From: UBA6168 sp964508135 | GTDB lineage: Bacteria; Bacteroidota; Bacteroidia; Chitinophagales; Saprospiraceae | DNA: 64,000 nucleotides | NCBI GenBank assembly: GCA_964508135.1 | Contig: CAZDSU010000025.1 | Coordinates: forward strand, 19,606 to 83,605 | Reading direction: 5' to 3' | Part shown: positions 1 through 8,176 of the stretch, piece after piece | Numbering within the stretch: position 1 is the first letter of the stretch | How the letters are laid out: each line of letters opens with the position of its first letter | Made by a program: the position numbers and the translations under genes | Notes under the pieces: model-generated | The model's database searches: none | The model's input: the letters and a program-made list of their open reading frames with translations, nothing else | Told to the model about the DNA's origin: nothing

Positions 1-1884
1 ATCACCCGCCTCTGTTTCCTGTCCCACGACCCCGATGCCTGGTTCGACCCGAGCAAGGAAGTTTTTTCCATACTCATTTTGTCATCTACCGAGGTTTGTC
101 ATCCCGACCAAAAGTCGGAACCCGTCCACTCATCATTTGTCATCCTCGGAGAGGACCTGAAAAACAGTTTGCGAACTGTTTTTACCCAAACCCAATCCAA
201 AACCACCTACGTCCCCGGTAACCGCAATAACTTCATCTACCGATTCGCCAGCAACGCCAACCGTGCCGGTATCCCCGAAGCCAACACCCATGCCTTTGCC
301 CAAAGCCAGTTCAGCGACCTAGACCCCAAGGAAATCCGCCAATCCATTACCAGCGCCTACAAACACCACGTCGCCGAACACGCCACCGCTGCTTGTCATC
401 CCGACCAAAGGTCGGGACCCGTCCACGCCACGGGGTCTTTTCATCCCCGCAGGGGACCCGTTCCATCCCAACCGAACAACGATGTCCAAACTCCCCCTCC
501 TCCGGAAGGGGGTCGGGGGGAGGCCGACCTCAACGACCTCCTCCTCACCACCCCGCTCCTCGACCCCGCCATCTTTCCACACCTCCCTTCCCCACTCCTC
601 GAAGGTTGCCAAGCCTTCGACGACCCACGGGAGCGGGACGTATTCCTTACGGGTGCGCTCGCAGTGCTCTCCGGCTGCCTGACGGGCATCGAGGGCGTGT
701 ACGACCGTCGAACCACCTACACCAACCTCTTTGCCTTCATCATCGCCCCGGCAGCGAGCGGCAAGAGCGCCCTCACCTTCGCCAAGCAACTCGGCGACGC
801 CGTCCACAAAGCGCTGCTCGAAGATAACAACCTTGCCATGCAGCAATACCGCCAAGAACTCGCCGACTACAAGCTATTGCTTTCCAATTATAAACGAGGA
901 AAGACCCTACCCGAAGAACCTGAAAAACCGCCTTTCAAAGTCCTGTTCATCCCCGCCAACTCCTCCTCAGCGATGGTCATCAAGCACCTGCGGGACGGCG
1001 GCGGCACGGGCATCATGTGCGAGACCGAAGCCGATACCCTCGGCAACGTGCTCAAACAGGACTGGGGCGGCTACTCAGACCTGCTCCGCAAAGCCTTCCA
1101 CTTTGAAAAAATCAGCTACTCCCGCAAGGGCAGCAACGAGTTTTTTGAAATAGACCAGCCCCGCCTCAGCGTAGCCATCAGCGGCACGCCCAACCAAATC
1201 CTCAAGCTCATCCCCTCCGTCGAGGACGGGCTGTTCAGCCGCTTCCTCTTTTACTGCTACGCCGTGCAGCCCGCTTGGCGGGATGTCTCGCCCGCCACTG
1301 GTGGCATCAACCTTACGGAACACTTTACACGGCTCTCCGAGCGAACCCTCGAAATCACCCGCTTCACCTCCGAAAACCCAGTACAGTTTCACCTTACCGC
1401 CGACCAGTGGCAGTGCCTCAACGAACACTTCACCCGGCTACTGCAAGAAACCAATGCCTTCTTTGGAACGGAAAGCCTGTCCAGCATCAAGCGGCTCGGC
1501 GCCATCCTCTTCCGCATCGCCATGACACTCACCGCCTGCCGCCGCTTCGAGAATGCCGATGCCTCGCCCACCGTCACCTGCGACGATGCCGACTTTCAGG
1601 CTGCCTCGCTGCTGGTGGAGACCTACCTGCAACACGCTTTGTTTTTGTTTGAGAAACTGCCGAGGGAAGCGGTGTCGGCGTTCAATCAGATGCCGAATCA
1701 CAAGCGGGAACTTTTTAAAAAATTATCTCCCCAGTTTCAAAGGAAAGAAGCCATCCAGTTGGGTGAAAACCTCGGCATAAGCGAAAGCACGGTGGATAGA
1801 TTTTTGAAAATGCTGACGGAAGCGGGATGGCTGGCACAGCAGGAATATGGGAACTATGACAAAGTGACAAAGTTGAGAAAGTGA
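1..1884 (+). CDS. DUF3987 (YfjI/primase-like) protein, 5' end outside window
   Basis: The reading frame is open from base 1. Its first residues (ITRLCFLSHDPDAWF) resemble the end of the BT4734/VirE-type N-terminal domain that normally precedes DUF3987, so the gene starts left of the window and the first internal ATG (79) is not the start. The DUF3987 core follows, with a Walker A-like APAASGKS near 745-768 and the conserved region around CETEADTLGN. The last ~60 residues look like a winged helix (ISESTVDRFLKMLTEAGW). Family members are replication or primase-like proteins of Bacteroidota mobile elements. Unusually, the linker between the two domains contains several palindromic DNA repeats read in frame (97-129, 140-159, 394-426, 437-462, 491-525). 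Family assignment is confident; exact biochemical role is not known. Confidence 0.85.
   Translation: MTRLCFLSHDPDAWFDPSKEVFSILILSSTEVCHPDQKSEPVHSSFVILGEDLKNSLRTVFTQTQSKTTYVPGNRNNFIYRFASNANRAGIPEANTHAFAQSQFSDLDPKEIRQSITSAYKHHVAEHATAACHPDQRSGPVHATGSFHPRRGPVPSQPNNDVQTPPPPEGGRGEADLNDLLLTTPLLDPAIFPHLPSPLLEGCQAFDDPRERDVFLTGALAVLSGCLTGIEGVYDRRTTYTNLFAFIIAPAASGKSALTFAKQLGDAVHKALLEDNNLAMQQYRQELADYKLLLSNYKRGKTLPEEPEKPPFKVLFIPANSSSAMVIKHLRDGGGTGIMCETEADTLGNVLKQDWGGYSDLLRKAFHFEKISYSRKGSNEFFEIDQPRLSVAISGTPNQILKLIPSVEDGLFSRFLFYCYAVQPAWRDVSPATGGINLTEHFTRLSERTLEITRFTSENPVQFHLTADQWQCLNEHFTRLLQETNAFFGTESLSSIKRLGAILFRIAMTLTACRRFENADASPTVTCDDADFQAASLLVETYLQHALFLFEKLPREAVSAFNQMPNHKRELFKKLSPQFQRKEAIQLGENLGISESTVDRFLKMLTEAGWLAQQEYGNYDKVTKLRK
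97..159 (+). repeat. Palindromic TGTCATCC repeats, copies 1 and 2, in frame inside the DUF3987 gene
   Basis: Positions 97-129 hold TGTCATCC followed by CCGACC-aaa-GTCGG and CCCGTCCAC. Positions 140-159 hold a related unit, TCATCC plus CTCGGAGAG plus GACC. Both are translated as part of the host protein without breaking the frame. The first is almost identical to 394-426. Confidence 0.8.
394..462 (+). repeat. Palindromic TGTCATCC repeats, copies 3 and 4, in frame inside the DUF3987 gene
   Basis: Positions 394-426 repeat the 97-129 unit with a perfect CCCGACC/GGTCGGG stem. Positions 437-462 carry a shorter relative with a CCCCGCAGGGG stem followed by ACCCGTTCC. All are read in frame. Confidence 0.8.
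491..525 (+). repeat. GC-rich palindromic repeat B, in frame inside the DUF3987 gene
   Basis: A 35-base unit beginning CTCCCCCTCC and ending CGGGGGGAGGCC with a near-palindromic centre. It encodes a Pro/Gly/Arg-rich linker (PPPPEGGRGE). A near-identical copy lies at 25734-25767 inside the unrelated DUF1156 methyltransferase gene. Confidence 0.8.
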
Positions 1885-2136
1885 CAAAGCTCTATCCCTG
1901 AGTTTGTCAACTTTGTCACTTTGTCACCGAAGATACCTAACGGCATTTTATCGTTATCAAGTCAGAGACCTTGCCGCCAAAATCCAACTTGACCTTATAG
2001 TGGACAAAACGGTCAAACTGCTCCCACCTCTATCGCTGCAACTACTGCCAGCCGTATCGCTCCTAATGCTGCCACGGAGTTGATTTCAAAAAAGGCATTA
2101 GGAGGAAAGTTTCTATGCGATGTTTTGAGAGGCAAA
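1885..2136. other. Spacer without a gene
   Basis: Just after the DUF3987 stop the bases TTTGTCAC/TTTGTCAA recur several times (about 1868-1930). No open frame with coding character was found. Two convergent genes end around this spacer. Confidence 0.5.
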
Positions 2137-2169
2137 AAGCCTTGCAAGTCATTGACTTACAAGGCTTTG
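2137..2169 (-). terminator. Hairpin terminator for the 2221-5236 cluster; possible attachment-site relic
   Basis: A 16-bp stem (AAAGCCTTGCAAGTCA against TGACTTACAAGGCTTT, one G-T wobble) is followed on the minus strand by TTTTT. It lies about 50 bases downstream of the lipoprotein stop. The core TGCAARTCATTGAYTTACAAGG is shared with the hairpin beside tRNA-Arg (40718-40750). Confidence 0.7.
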
Positions 2170-2220
2170 AAAATTTGTTGAAAGAGAGTATTTGGATGCG
2201 ATACATCACGGGATAGTTGG

Positions 2221-3051
2221 TCAGGTTGGCCGTTTTCCACTTGCAAAAGAGCGGATAGTTTTAAAGCGTCCGTCCAGCAATAGCCTTATTTCATAGTCCC
2301 ACTCGTTTGGTATCCCTGTTTGCCCGAATTGAATGGTCGAGAGGTCGAGAAAAAAGCTGCCAGTGCCAGGAAGCTGGAAAAGCAAGTCTTCCCTGTGAAG
2401 GCGTACCCATTTCCCCTTGTCTTTATAGTTGAGCAGCACCTGAAGTTGTGCCCGTTCCTGGCCCGGATAGCCAAAGTTGAATTGTAAGGTGGTAGCCCTC
2501 TTACTCTCATTGCCCAAACCTTGGGGAATCGACTTTGGGGAAGGTTTCTCACCTGGTCGTTTCTTGTCAGGCAAATGCGGTGCTGTCTTGATACCGAACA
2601 TCTGATATGCACGCTCCCACCAACCATCCATTTTCTCATTGGAAGCATTACTTTTACAAAGCCTCTTCCAATCACCGCAGAGAAGGTTCACTTTGACATT
2701 TGCCACTTCGTAAAGCGACCCTGGTTCTACCAATTCTTCCGAGCTCTCGGAGTTTTTACTCTTTGCTTTTCCATCACCCATGTCAAGCTCCAAGCTGGGC
2801 AACAATTTCCCTTTAGGCAGAAGTTGCACCTCTCCACTGGGTAAATGCACCTTAACGTCCCATCCCTCCTGTCTGGAACTTTGTTTCTTATGGAACAGCA
2901 AGCTCATGGGGCACTGACACCCGTCTTCTGTTGGGTCTCCCCCACGCTTAATTGGAGGCTTTTCAGGCATGAGCAAAGGGTCTTTGTCAGCTTTTTCACA
3001 AGAAGCCAGCATTAAGGCAGAAATCAAGATAGGCATAATCATTTTTTTCAT
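2221..3051 (-). CDS. Predicted lipoprotein of unknown function
   Basis: The 276-residue product starts with a lipoprotein signal (MKKMIMPILISALMLASC), with Cys-18 as the likely lipidated residue, so it should be attached to a membrane facing the periplasm or outside. No further domain is recognised. The C-terminal half is rich in Leu, Arg and Asp and could be a beta-sandwich, but this is a guess. The start overlaps the stop of the upstream gene by ATGA (3048-3051), so the two are translationally coupled. It is probably the last gene before the hairpin at 2137-2169. Confidence 0.75.
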   Translation of the reverse strand: MKKMIMPILISALMLASCEKADKDPLLMPEKPPIKRGGDPTEDGCQCPMSLLFHKKQSSRQEGWDVKVHLPSGEVQLLPKGKLLPSLELDMGDGKAKSKNSESSEELVEPGSLYEVANVKVNLLCGDWKRLCKSNASNEKMDGWWERAYQMFGIKTAPHLPDKKRPGEKPSPKSIPQGLGNESKRATTLQFNFGYPGQERAQLQVLLNYKDKGKWVRLHREDLLFQLPGTGSFFLDLSTIQFGQTGIPNEWDYEIRLLLDGRFKTIRSFASGKRPT

Positions 3052-4442
3052 GGCTTTGCTTTAAATGGTGAATATGGCCTTTTAGGGTCGCTGGAACGGA
3101 ATTTCCCATCTACGGCATCCCAATTGATGAACAGGAGTACCGTCACATTCCGGTCAAGTGGTTCGACATTAGGTGTTACCTCCCCTTTGATGATTCTGGC
3201 CTTGGGCGGGCAATCCGAGAATGCAGGTTCGCCCTCGAGGGACTTCTGAATGAAAACGGAGCGGATATCACATAATTCTGGGTTGTCAAAATCGTCGCCG
3301 ACCAAAATTTCCTCCTCAAAATAACGGACACCATTCTCCACATACTCATAGTTGGTCAGTCGTATCCTTTTGTAATCGTCCCCTGTGTAGGGTGGTTCAA
3401 AGGGTTTGGGCATAAACGGAACGATATCCGCAGAACCTATCAGGACGAATTCCATAGAGCCGTCGAACTCGCAGATATAGTCATAAAGTAGTTTGGCAAA
3501 ATCGTTCATCGAGTCGTTATAGCCCTTCCACCTGCCTGTACGGTCGAAAGGAATGAAGTATTTGCCAGGAGAGAAATGCAAAGTATCGCTTGCCTCACTC
3601 CCTTTGAACAAAAGTTCATAGAATTTGCCATGCTTGTCGTTTGGTAAAAACCCAAACCGCCCCAAGCGGACAGGCAGTGCCTCGAAATAAGGGGTCTTGA
3701 ACTGGCCCCTGTCCATGGCACGGCGGATGGCCTTGGCCGGGGTGCTGCCAGTTCCGATGACCTGACCGTCAGGGTTTCTGACCACGGTGCTGTCATTCGG
3801 ATAAATCGTGTAGTTCATGCCAGAAACACTTCTTATTATGAGAGGAGAGACAGGGGGGGCTGGAGTTGGTTCTGGTATTGGCGGCGTCAGCGGCACATCC
3901 TCCTCTTTAACGCAACGCCGGATATTTTTATCAATGCCATAATCCTTGCAAAACTGTGAGCTGTAACGGTCGGTTATCGCCCGCTTTATTTTCAGGCCAA
4001 AGTTCTCTTCATAGCCTTTTAAAGTAACATCTTTAACTGCGACCGTAGTCGAATCTTTATTTAAAAGTCGGCAGTATTCATCAGTAGCCAGTTGGAGATT
4101 ATCCAGCGCCTCCTTTACTATAGCTTTATCCGGTGACGTGGAACAACCAGCCAGCAAATGCTTGAACATAAATGGGACGATGGGGTACCCTTTTACGACT
4201 TCCCCAAAGCGTGAGTTGTCCGTCAACAATTCTTCGGCATTGCGAATGTAGCGAGCCCTTATGTCAGGGCTGAGTACCTTATGTAGGTTGTCTTTTCCAA
4301 CATAGGCTTGCAGGAGCATATCCCAGGTGTCTTTGATATAGCCATATTTAGGCAATCCTTCAGTGCCCTTTTTCTGTGCAACGGCATTCGGCAAAGACAT
4401 GAGAGAGAAGATGGTGGACAGAAGTAAAATAACGTTTTTCAT
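3048..4442 (-). CDS. Secreted protein of unknown function
   Basis: The 464-residue product has a signal peptide of about 22 residues (MKNVILLLSTIFSLMSLPNA). A proline-rich spacer lies near residues 190-200 (PPIPEPTPAPPVSP). The final third (near EFVLIGSADIVPF, then LCDIRSVFIQ) has a faint similarity in layout to OmpA-like peptidoglycan-binding domains, too weak to assign. It is coupled to the downstream lipoprotein gene by a 4-base overlap and separated from the upstream SPOR gene by a strong terminator. It probably acts in the periplasm with these neighbours. Confidence 0.7.
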   Translation of the reverse strand: MKNVILLLSTIFSLMSLPNAVAQKKGTEGLPKYGYIKDTWDMLLQAYVGKDNLHKVLSPDIRARYIRNAEELLTDNSRFGEVVKGYPIVPFMFKHLLAGCSTSPDKAIVKEALDNLQLATDEYCRLLNKDSTTVAVKDVTLKGYEENFGLKIKRAITDRYSSQFCKDYGIDKNIRRCVKEEDVPLTPPIPEPTPAPPVSPLIIRSVSGMNYTIYPNDSTVVRNPDGQVIGTGSTPAKAIRRAMDRGQFKTPYFEALPVRLGRFGFLPNDKHGKFYELLFKGSEASDTLHFSPGKYFIPFDRTGRWKGYNDSMNDFAKLLYDYICEFDGSMEFVLIGSADIVPFMPKPFEPPYTGDDYKRIRLTNYEYVENGVRYFEEEILVGDDFDNPELCDIRSVFIQKSLEGEPAFSDCPPKARIIKGEVTPNVEPLDRNVTVLLFINWDAVDGKFRSSDPKRPYSPFKAKP

Positions 4443-4526
4443 AAAAAAGGGTGTTTAATTTAGAAGAAATCAGGATACCCATTCCATTTTGGATAAAGGG
4501 TATGGGTATTCCTTATAGGTAGATTG

Positions 4527-4565
4527 ATTATCGTCATGCCCTGCCCGAGAGGGCGTGACGATAAT
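4527..4565 (-). terminator. Strong hairpin after the SPOR gene
   Basis: A 16-bp stem (ATTATCGTCATGCCCT with one wobble) and 7-base loop lie directly behind the stop of the SPOR gene (4568). The secreted-protein gene starting at 4442 may therefore have its own promoter or be attenuated. Confidence 0.7.
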
Positions 4566-4567
4566 TG

Positions 4568-5236
4568 TTAGAAATCTTGGGTCATAAGAACCAGCCCATT
4601 GTTTGCCAGTTCCTTCACAAAGCCGTCAAGTTGATGACGACGCTTATAGCTGGTCGCATCTTCCCTGCTCTCGAAACCAATCACCAGCACTTTGAAGTAT
4701 CCATTGTTGGCATCCGAAAAAACCCGCACTGTATGTACTTCTGCCAGGGCTTGGGCAATGGCGGTAGCGCTTTCAAACGCCTTGAAAGCTGAAACCTGAA
4801 TTCCAAACTCCCCAAAACTCTGTTCATCGCCCCGTGAGGGACTAACATTAAGGCGGCCCAGAGGAATATTCGAAGAAGGTGAGGAAGCGGAAATCGTTTG
4901 CAGTTCTTCCTCCGGGTGATATTCCTCCTCCGGGGTGGATTCGTTGCCATCGTCATAGCGTTCTTCCTGCTGCTCGGTGGCAGGCGGCGTTGCATCATCA
5001 CTTGATAAGGAGCGGGAAAACAGGAGCCAGAAAATACCCCCAACAATGATTAATAGCGCCAATGAACCTCCAATGCCCCCTTCGTTGGAAGCAGAACGGA
5101 CAACAGTAGTCGTCATAGGCGGATTGTAGCCGACATTTGTCATGGGAAGGGAGCGGATGATGCGCAGCAGGATGCTCATTCCGAAGAAGGCTGCGAGGAG
5201 AATGGAGAGGATGAAGAGTAAAAGAAGATTGCTCAT
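4568..5236 (-). CDS. SPOR-domain membrane protein
   Basis: The 222-residue protein has two hydrophobic segments (about residues 3-27 and 56-74), an acidic, low-complexity linker (residues ~78-125) and a C-terminal SPOR-like domain (about 142-218: FGIQVSAFKAF, then GYFKVLVIGFESREDA, then LVLMTQDF). SPOR domains bind peptidoglycan stripped of stem peptides, so the likely place is the inner membrane with the SPOR domain in the periplasm. It is the first gene of a possible three-gene envelope cluster (4568, 3048, 2221). Domain call is good; the specific role within the island is unknown. Confidence 0.75.
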   Translation of the reverse strand: MSNLLLLFILSILLAAFFGMSILLRIIRSLPMTNVGYNPPMTTTVVRSASNEGGIGGSLALLIIVGGIFWLLFSRSLSSDDATPPATEQQEERYDDGNESTPEEEYHPEEELQTISASSPSSNIPLGRLNVSPSRGDEQSFGEFGIQVSAFKAFESATAIAQALAEVHTVRVFSDANNGYFKVLVIGFESREDATSYKRRHQLDGFVKELANNGLVLMTQDF

Positions 5237-5483
5237 GACTGTAATTTTTTTACAAGTGTGCAGTCATGGCGGTTTTCCCGGTTTTTCCAACGCTTTTAGG
5301 GGGAGGACGAGTAGAGCGGGAGACAGCGGGGTAATGCTGGCGGATTTAGCTTGCCAGGCTGAGGAAAGCACTTGTTGGATTCAACTTGCTACCGTAAACG
5401 GAGGAAATGATTCAAGTAAACGTAGCTGCCGGCTGCGTTCTCCAAAAAGGTGTGCGTAGGCTATTAGAAAGAAGTGCGAAAGG

Positions 5484-8162
5484 CTACGGGTCAATCATCT
5501 CTTCAAGCCATTTAGGAATATTAAACACATCCCTCGCAGAGTCATATTCGCTTTTGATTATTTCAAAAAGCTCAAAAACCTTGGAACGTACTTTTTGATT
5601 GAAGGTATGCTTCGTCAGGAAGTCCAACATGATTCGAAAATCAGAAAAGGAAGTGGAATCCGAAAAGTCCTTTATCAAGAAAGCCCCCTTTTCATCGCGT
5701 TGAGGTTCTATCATGCCCGAAATTTCTTCCATCGTGGAAGCCATATCCTCACAGCAGGCCGGACTGAATTTGTAACTGAGCAAGGTAAAGTCCTCCACAT
5801 CCACCGTTTTTTTCCATTCAATTTCATGGGGAAACAATTCGCCATCGTTATCGCCAAGCTTGACTTTGGCAAGCTCATCTGAAATATCTGAGGACGTTAT
5901 GGAGAACCCCAAACGGGTGGTGAACCAACCCCGCAAGTCACTTTTCATCGCTTCTTTTGGTTTCTTTCCTTTGGGGAATCCTAAATCAAAGTACAGACCG
6001 GATTCGTCTTGATAATCAATGTATTTAACAGTACCGTCTCTTTTTTGGAGGAATATAGAAACCAAACGGTGTGCTAACAAATCCCAAAGATGAGGCTCCC
6101 ACACAGATGCAAGGTTCATGGACAGACGAGTGAATTTGGTGTTTATAGGATACGATTGTGAATCCCGCAGAAACCATTCAACTTTTGTTATTGTTTTGCC
6201 GAGATTTTCTTTAAAATCTTCAGGGTTATTGGTTTTGCGTTCGTAATAAACCGAGGTCAAGTCCGGGCTTTCTCTACCATTTTCTGGACGTGCAAATTTT
6301 CCCTTTGAGGGCCCTGTATGATTTTTATGGAACACCAACCGGTCGATTTCCTTTGAGAAAGCCTCCATGAACTTTTCTTCATCAAAATGAGGCAAAATGA
6401 ACGGAGAGTTGTTTCCTTCGGCAGGATTGCGCAGTTTCAACACGATGTGGTCGTTACTGACTGAAATCCGCTTGGGAATGGAGTTGCGGGACAATCCAGT
6501 CACCACCCTGACGGCTATCCATCTGGCTGAACGTTCGCAATAATCCACCAAATCCGCTCCTTGCACCAAGTCTTCAAAACCATCCTCCAATAATTCCAGG
6601 TCAACCACTAAGGCACTATATTGATATGGGTCGTTTTTCAGGTCGGTCAAAGCGTCGGTGCCGCTCTTATGAACAATCACCTCCGTAAACCAAGGCTCGA
6701 ACAACTCCTGTAGTTTTTCCCGGTACTCAAAGTCATCCTCTACAATCATCACCCGCGCCTGGCGCTTGTCGGCAGCAGCAATCCCGCTGCGCTCACTCAG
6801 CAGCTTTTTGAGCGCATTTTCCAAGGATTGAACACACTGTTCTGCTTCTGCTATGGAAAAACGTTCCTTTTTCTCTAAAAGCGATTCCAAGCGGTTGGCC
6901 ACCGCCAGGGTTTCAGTATTCAGGAGAGAGCGCAGGCTGAACAGGTTTTTGTTGAAACTGGCAGCCGCTTCAGCAAAATCAGGGTTTGCAGGAAGCAGGT
7001 ACTTTATACTGTGAAGCCAGGAAGCCAGAATCTCTCGCTCGTCCAACAATTCGGCACGCTTGTACCGCCATTTGCGGGCAGATACATACATGCGTTCCAG
7101 CAGAGAAAAATCGGGAGACTCGGCAAGGTGCAGGTGAGGAAATGATTTTACCACCAATTGGTGCTTGTCCCGCACAGCATCATACAAGGCTTTCCGCTCC
7201 AAAACAGAGCATGTGAGAATTTCCAAAATGTCATCTTCCCCGTCACCCCGTTTCTTCAGGATGTCGAATACGATTGAAATACCTTCAAAATCTGCCTCCG
7301 ACCAATGCAATTCAGCAAGCACGAACACCTTGCGCCAATTTTTCAACCAAGCTTCGGCTTCGGCTTTTGCACGGTCGGCATGCTCGTTTTTTTGCTCATT
7401 TTTTTTCGATTTCGCTACTTCTTCGTCTTTCTTACGACCGGCATTTACTGCCTCCTTGACGCAGTTTTTCGACCAGGCTATGGTATCGAACTGCTCGCGG
7501 TCGGTGACAAGCGTAACTTGTACTGTTTTGTTGTGCTTCCCGGCAAGATAATCCGTCAGCAAGCGGGCAACCCAATTGCCGCTGATAGCATTCCAAATTA
7601 ATAGGTAGTGCTCGGTTTGATTGGTCTCCGCAATCGGCGGAAGCAGTTCGCCACCTTGGGCAGCAAAAGCCCGGTGTTGCTTTTGGATGCCTTCACGACG
7701 TGCAAGGTCGGGCGTGAAGCAATCCCATATTTTATCGAAAGCGGAATCAAAAAGGGCGGCATCTCTAATTTTGACGTGACCGGAAAAGACATCTATTAAT
7801 TTACTGATGATTACCCATTCGCCACGGGAAGCGCCAATAGAGTATGCACTGGCAAAAGCGAACCCATTGAAGGCAGGCTGAAGTGGTATGTTGTAGTCTC
7901 TGGCGTGACAAATAAATCCGGATTGTCCACCATTGCCGGGGTGCCCGGATACTATCTCTCTCAATCGCCTGGCTCCCTTGTCATCATGGGGAACATGTCC
8001 CACTAATTCGACACAACCATGAATAATCACCACCTGGCGTTCTTCTGTCTCAAAAACGGCTTCCTCCTTGCCCGGAGAGAAAAACCATTCCCGGACAAAT
8101 TCATCCTCGTCGCTGTTGCGTTTTCCGATAAACCTGGTCAGAATGTAGAGGGTTTTTTTCAT
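5484..8162 (-). CDS. Large receiver-domain protein, distal gene of the Liv/IMDH-like/kinase operon
   Basis: An 892-residue protein with a complete CheY-like receiver in the middle (about 470-580): acidic E475/D476/D477, phospho-acceptor D521 in VVDLEL, T555 and K576 in VLKLRNP. Residues ~185-345 read like a second, degenerate receiver-like fold (FVLAELHWSEADFEG, then ILTCSVLERKAL, then VVKSFPHLHL) without the acidic pocket. The first ~150 residues and the last ~300 match no domain I know; no DNA-binding or enzymatic output domain is evident. It lies 14 bases behind the kinase-like gene. The C-terminal part (5484-about 6450) is poorer in G+C (roughly 40%) than the receiver part. Partnership with the kinase is inferred from adjacency. 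Confidence 0.75.
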   Translation of the reverse strand: MKKTLYILTRFIGKRNSDEDEFVREWFFSPGKEEAVFETEERQVVIIHGCVELVGHVPHDDKGARRLREIVSGHPGNGGQSGFICHARDYNIPLQPAFNGFAFASAYSIGASRGEWVIISKLIDVFSGHVKIRDAALFDSAFDKIWDCFTPDLARREGIQKQHRAFAAQGGELLPPIAETNQTEHYLLIWNAISGNWVARLLTDYLAGKHNKTVQVTLVTDREQFDTIAWSKNCVKEAVNAGRKKDEEVAKSKKNEQKNEHADRAKAEAEAWLKNWRKVFVLAELHWSEADFEGISIVFDILKKRGDGEDDILEILTCSVLERKALYDAVRDKHQLVVKSFPHLHLAESPDFSLLERMYVSARKWRYKRAELLDEREILASWLHSIKYLLPANPDFAEAAASFNKNLFSLRSLLNTETLAVANRLESLLEKKERFSIAEAEQCVQSLENALKKLLSERSGIAAADKRQARVMIVEDDFEYREKLQELFEPWFTEVIVHKSGTDALTDLKNDPYQYSALVVDLELLEDGFEDLVQGADLVDYCERSARWIAVRVVTGLSRNSIPKRISVSNDHIVLKLRNPAEGNNSPFILPHFDEEKFMEAFSKEIDRLVFHKNHTGPSKGKFARPENGRESPDLTSVYYERKTNNPEDFKENLGKTITKVEWFLRDSQSYPINTKFTRLSMNLASVWEPHLWDLLAHRLVSIFLQKRDGTVKYIDYQDESGLYFDLGFPKGKKPKEAMKSDLRGWFTTRLGFSITSSDISDELAKVKLGDNDGELFPHEIEWKKTVDVEDFTLLSYKFSPACCEDMASTMEEISGMIEPQRDEKGAFLIKDFSDSTSFSDFRIMLDFLTKHTFNQKVRSKVFELFEIIKSEYDSARDVFNIPKWLEEMIDP

Positions 8163-8176
8163 AAGAAAAAGGTATG

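Noticed and set aside
3048..4442. Assignment as an OmpA-domain protein
   Set aside because: Only a faint similarity near the C-terminus; the peptidoglycan-binding Asp and Arg pattern is not clear.
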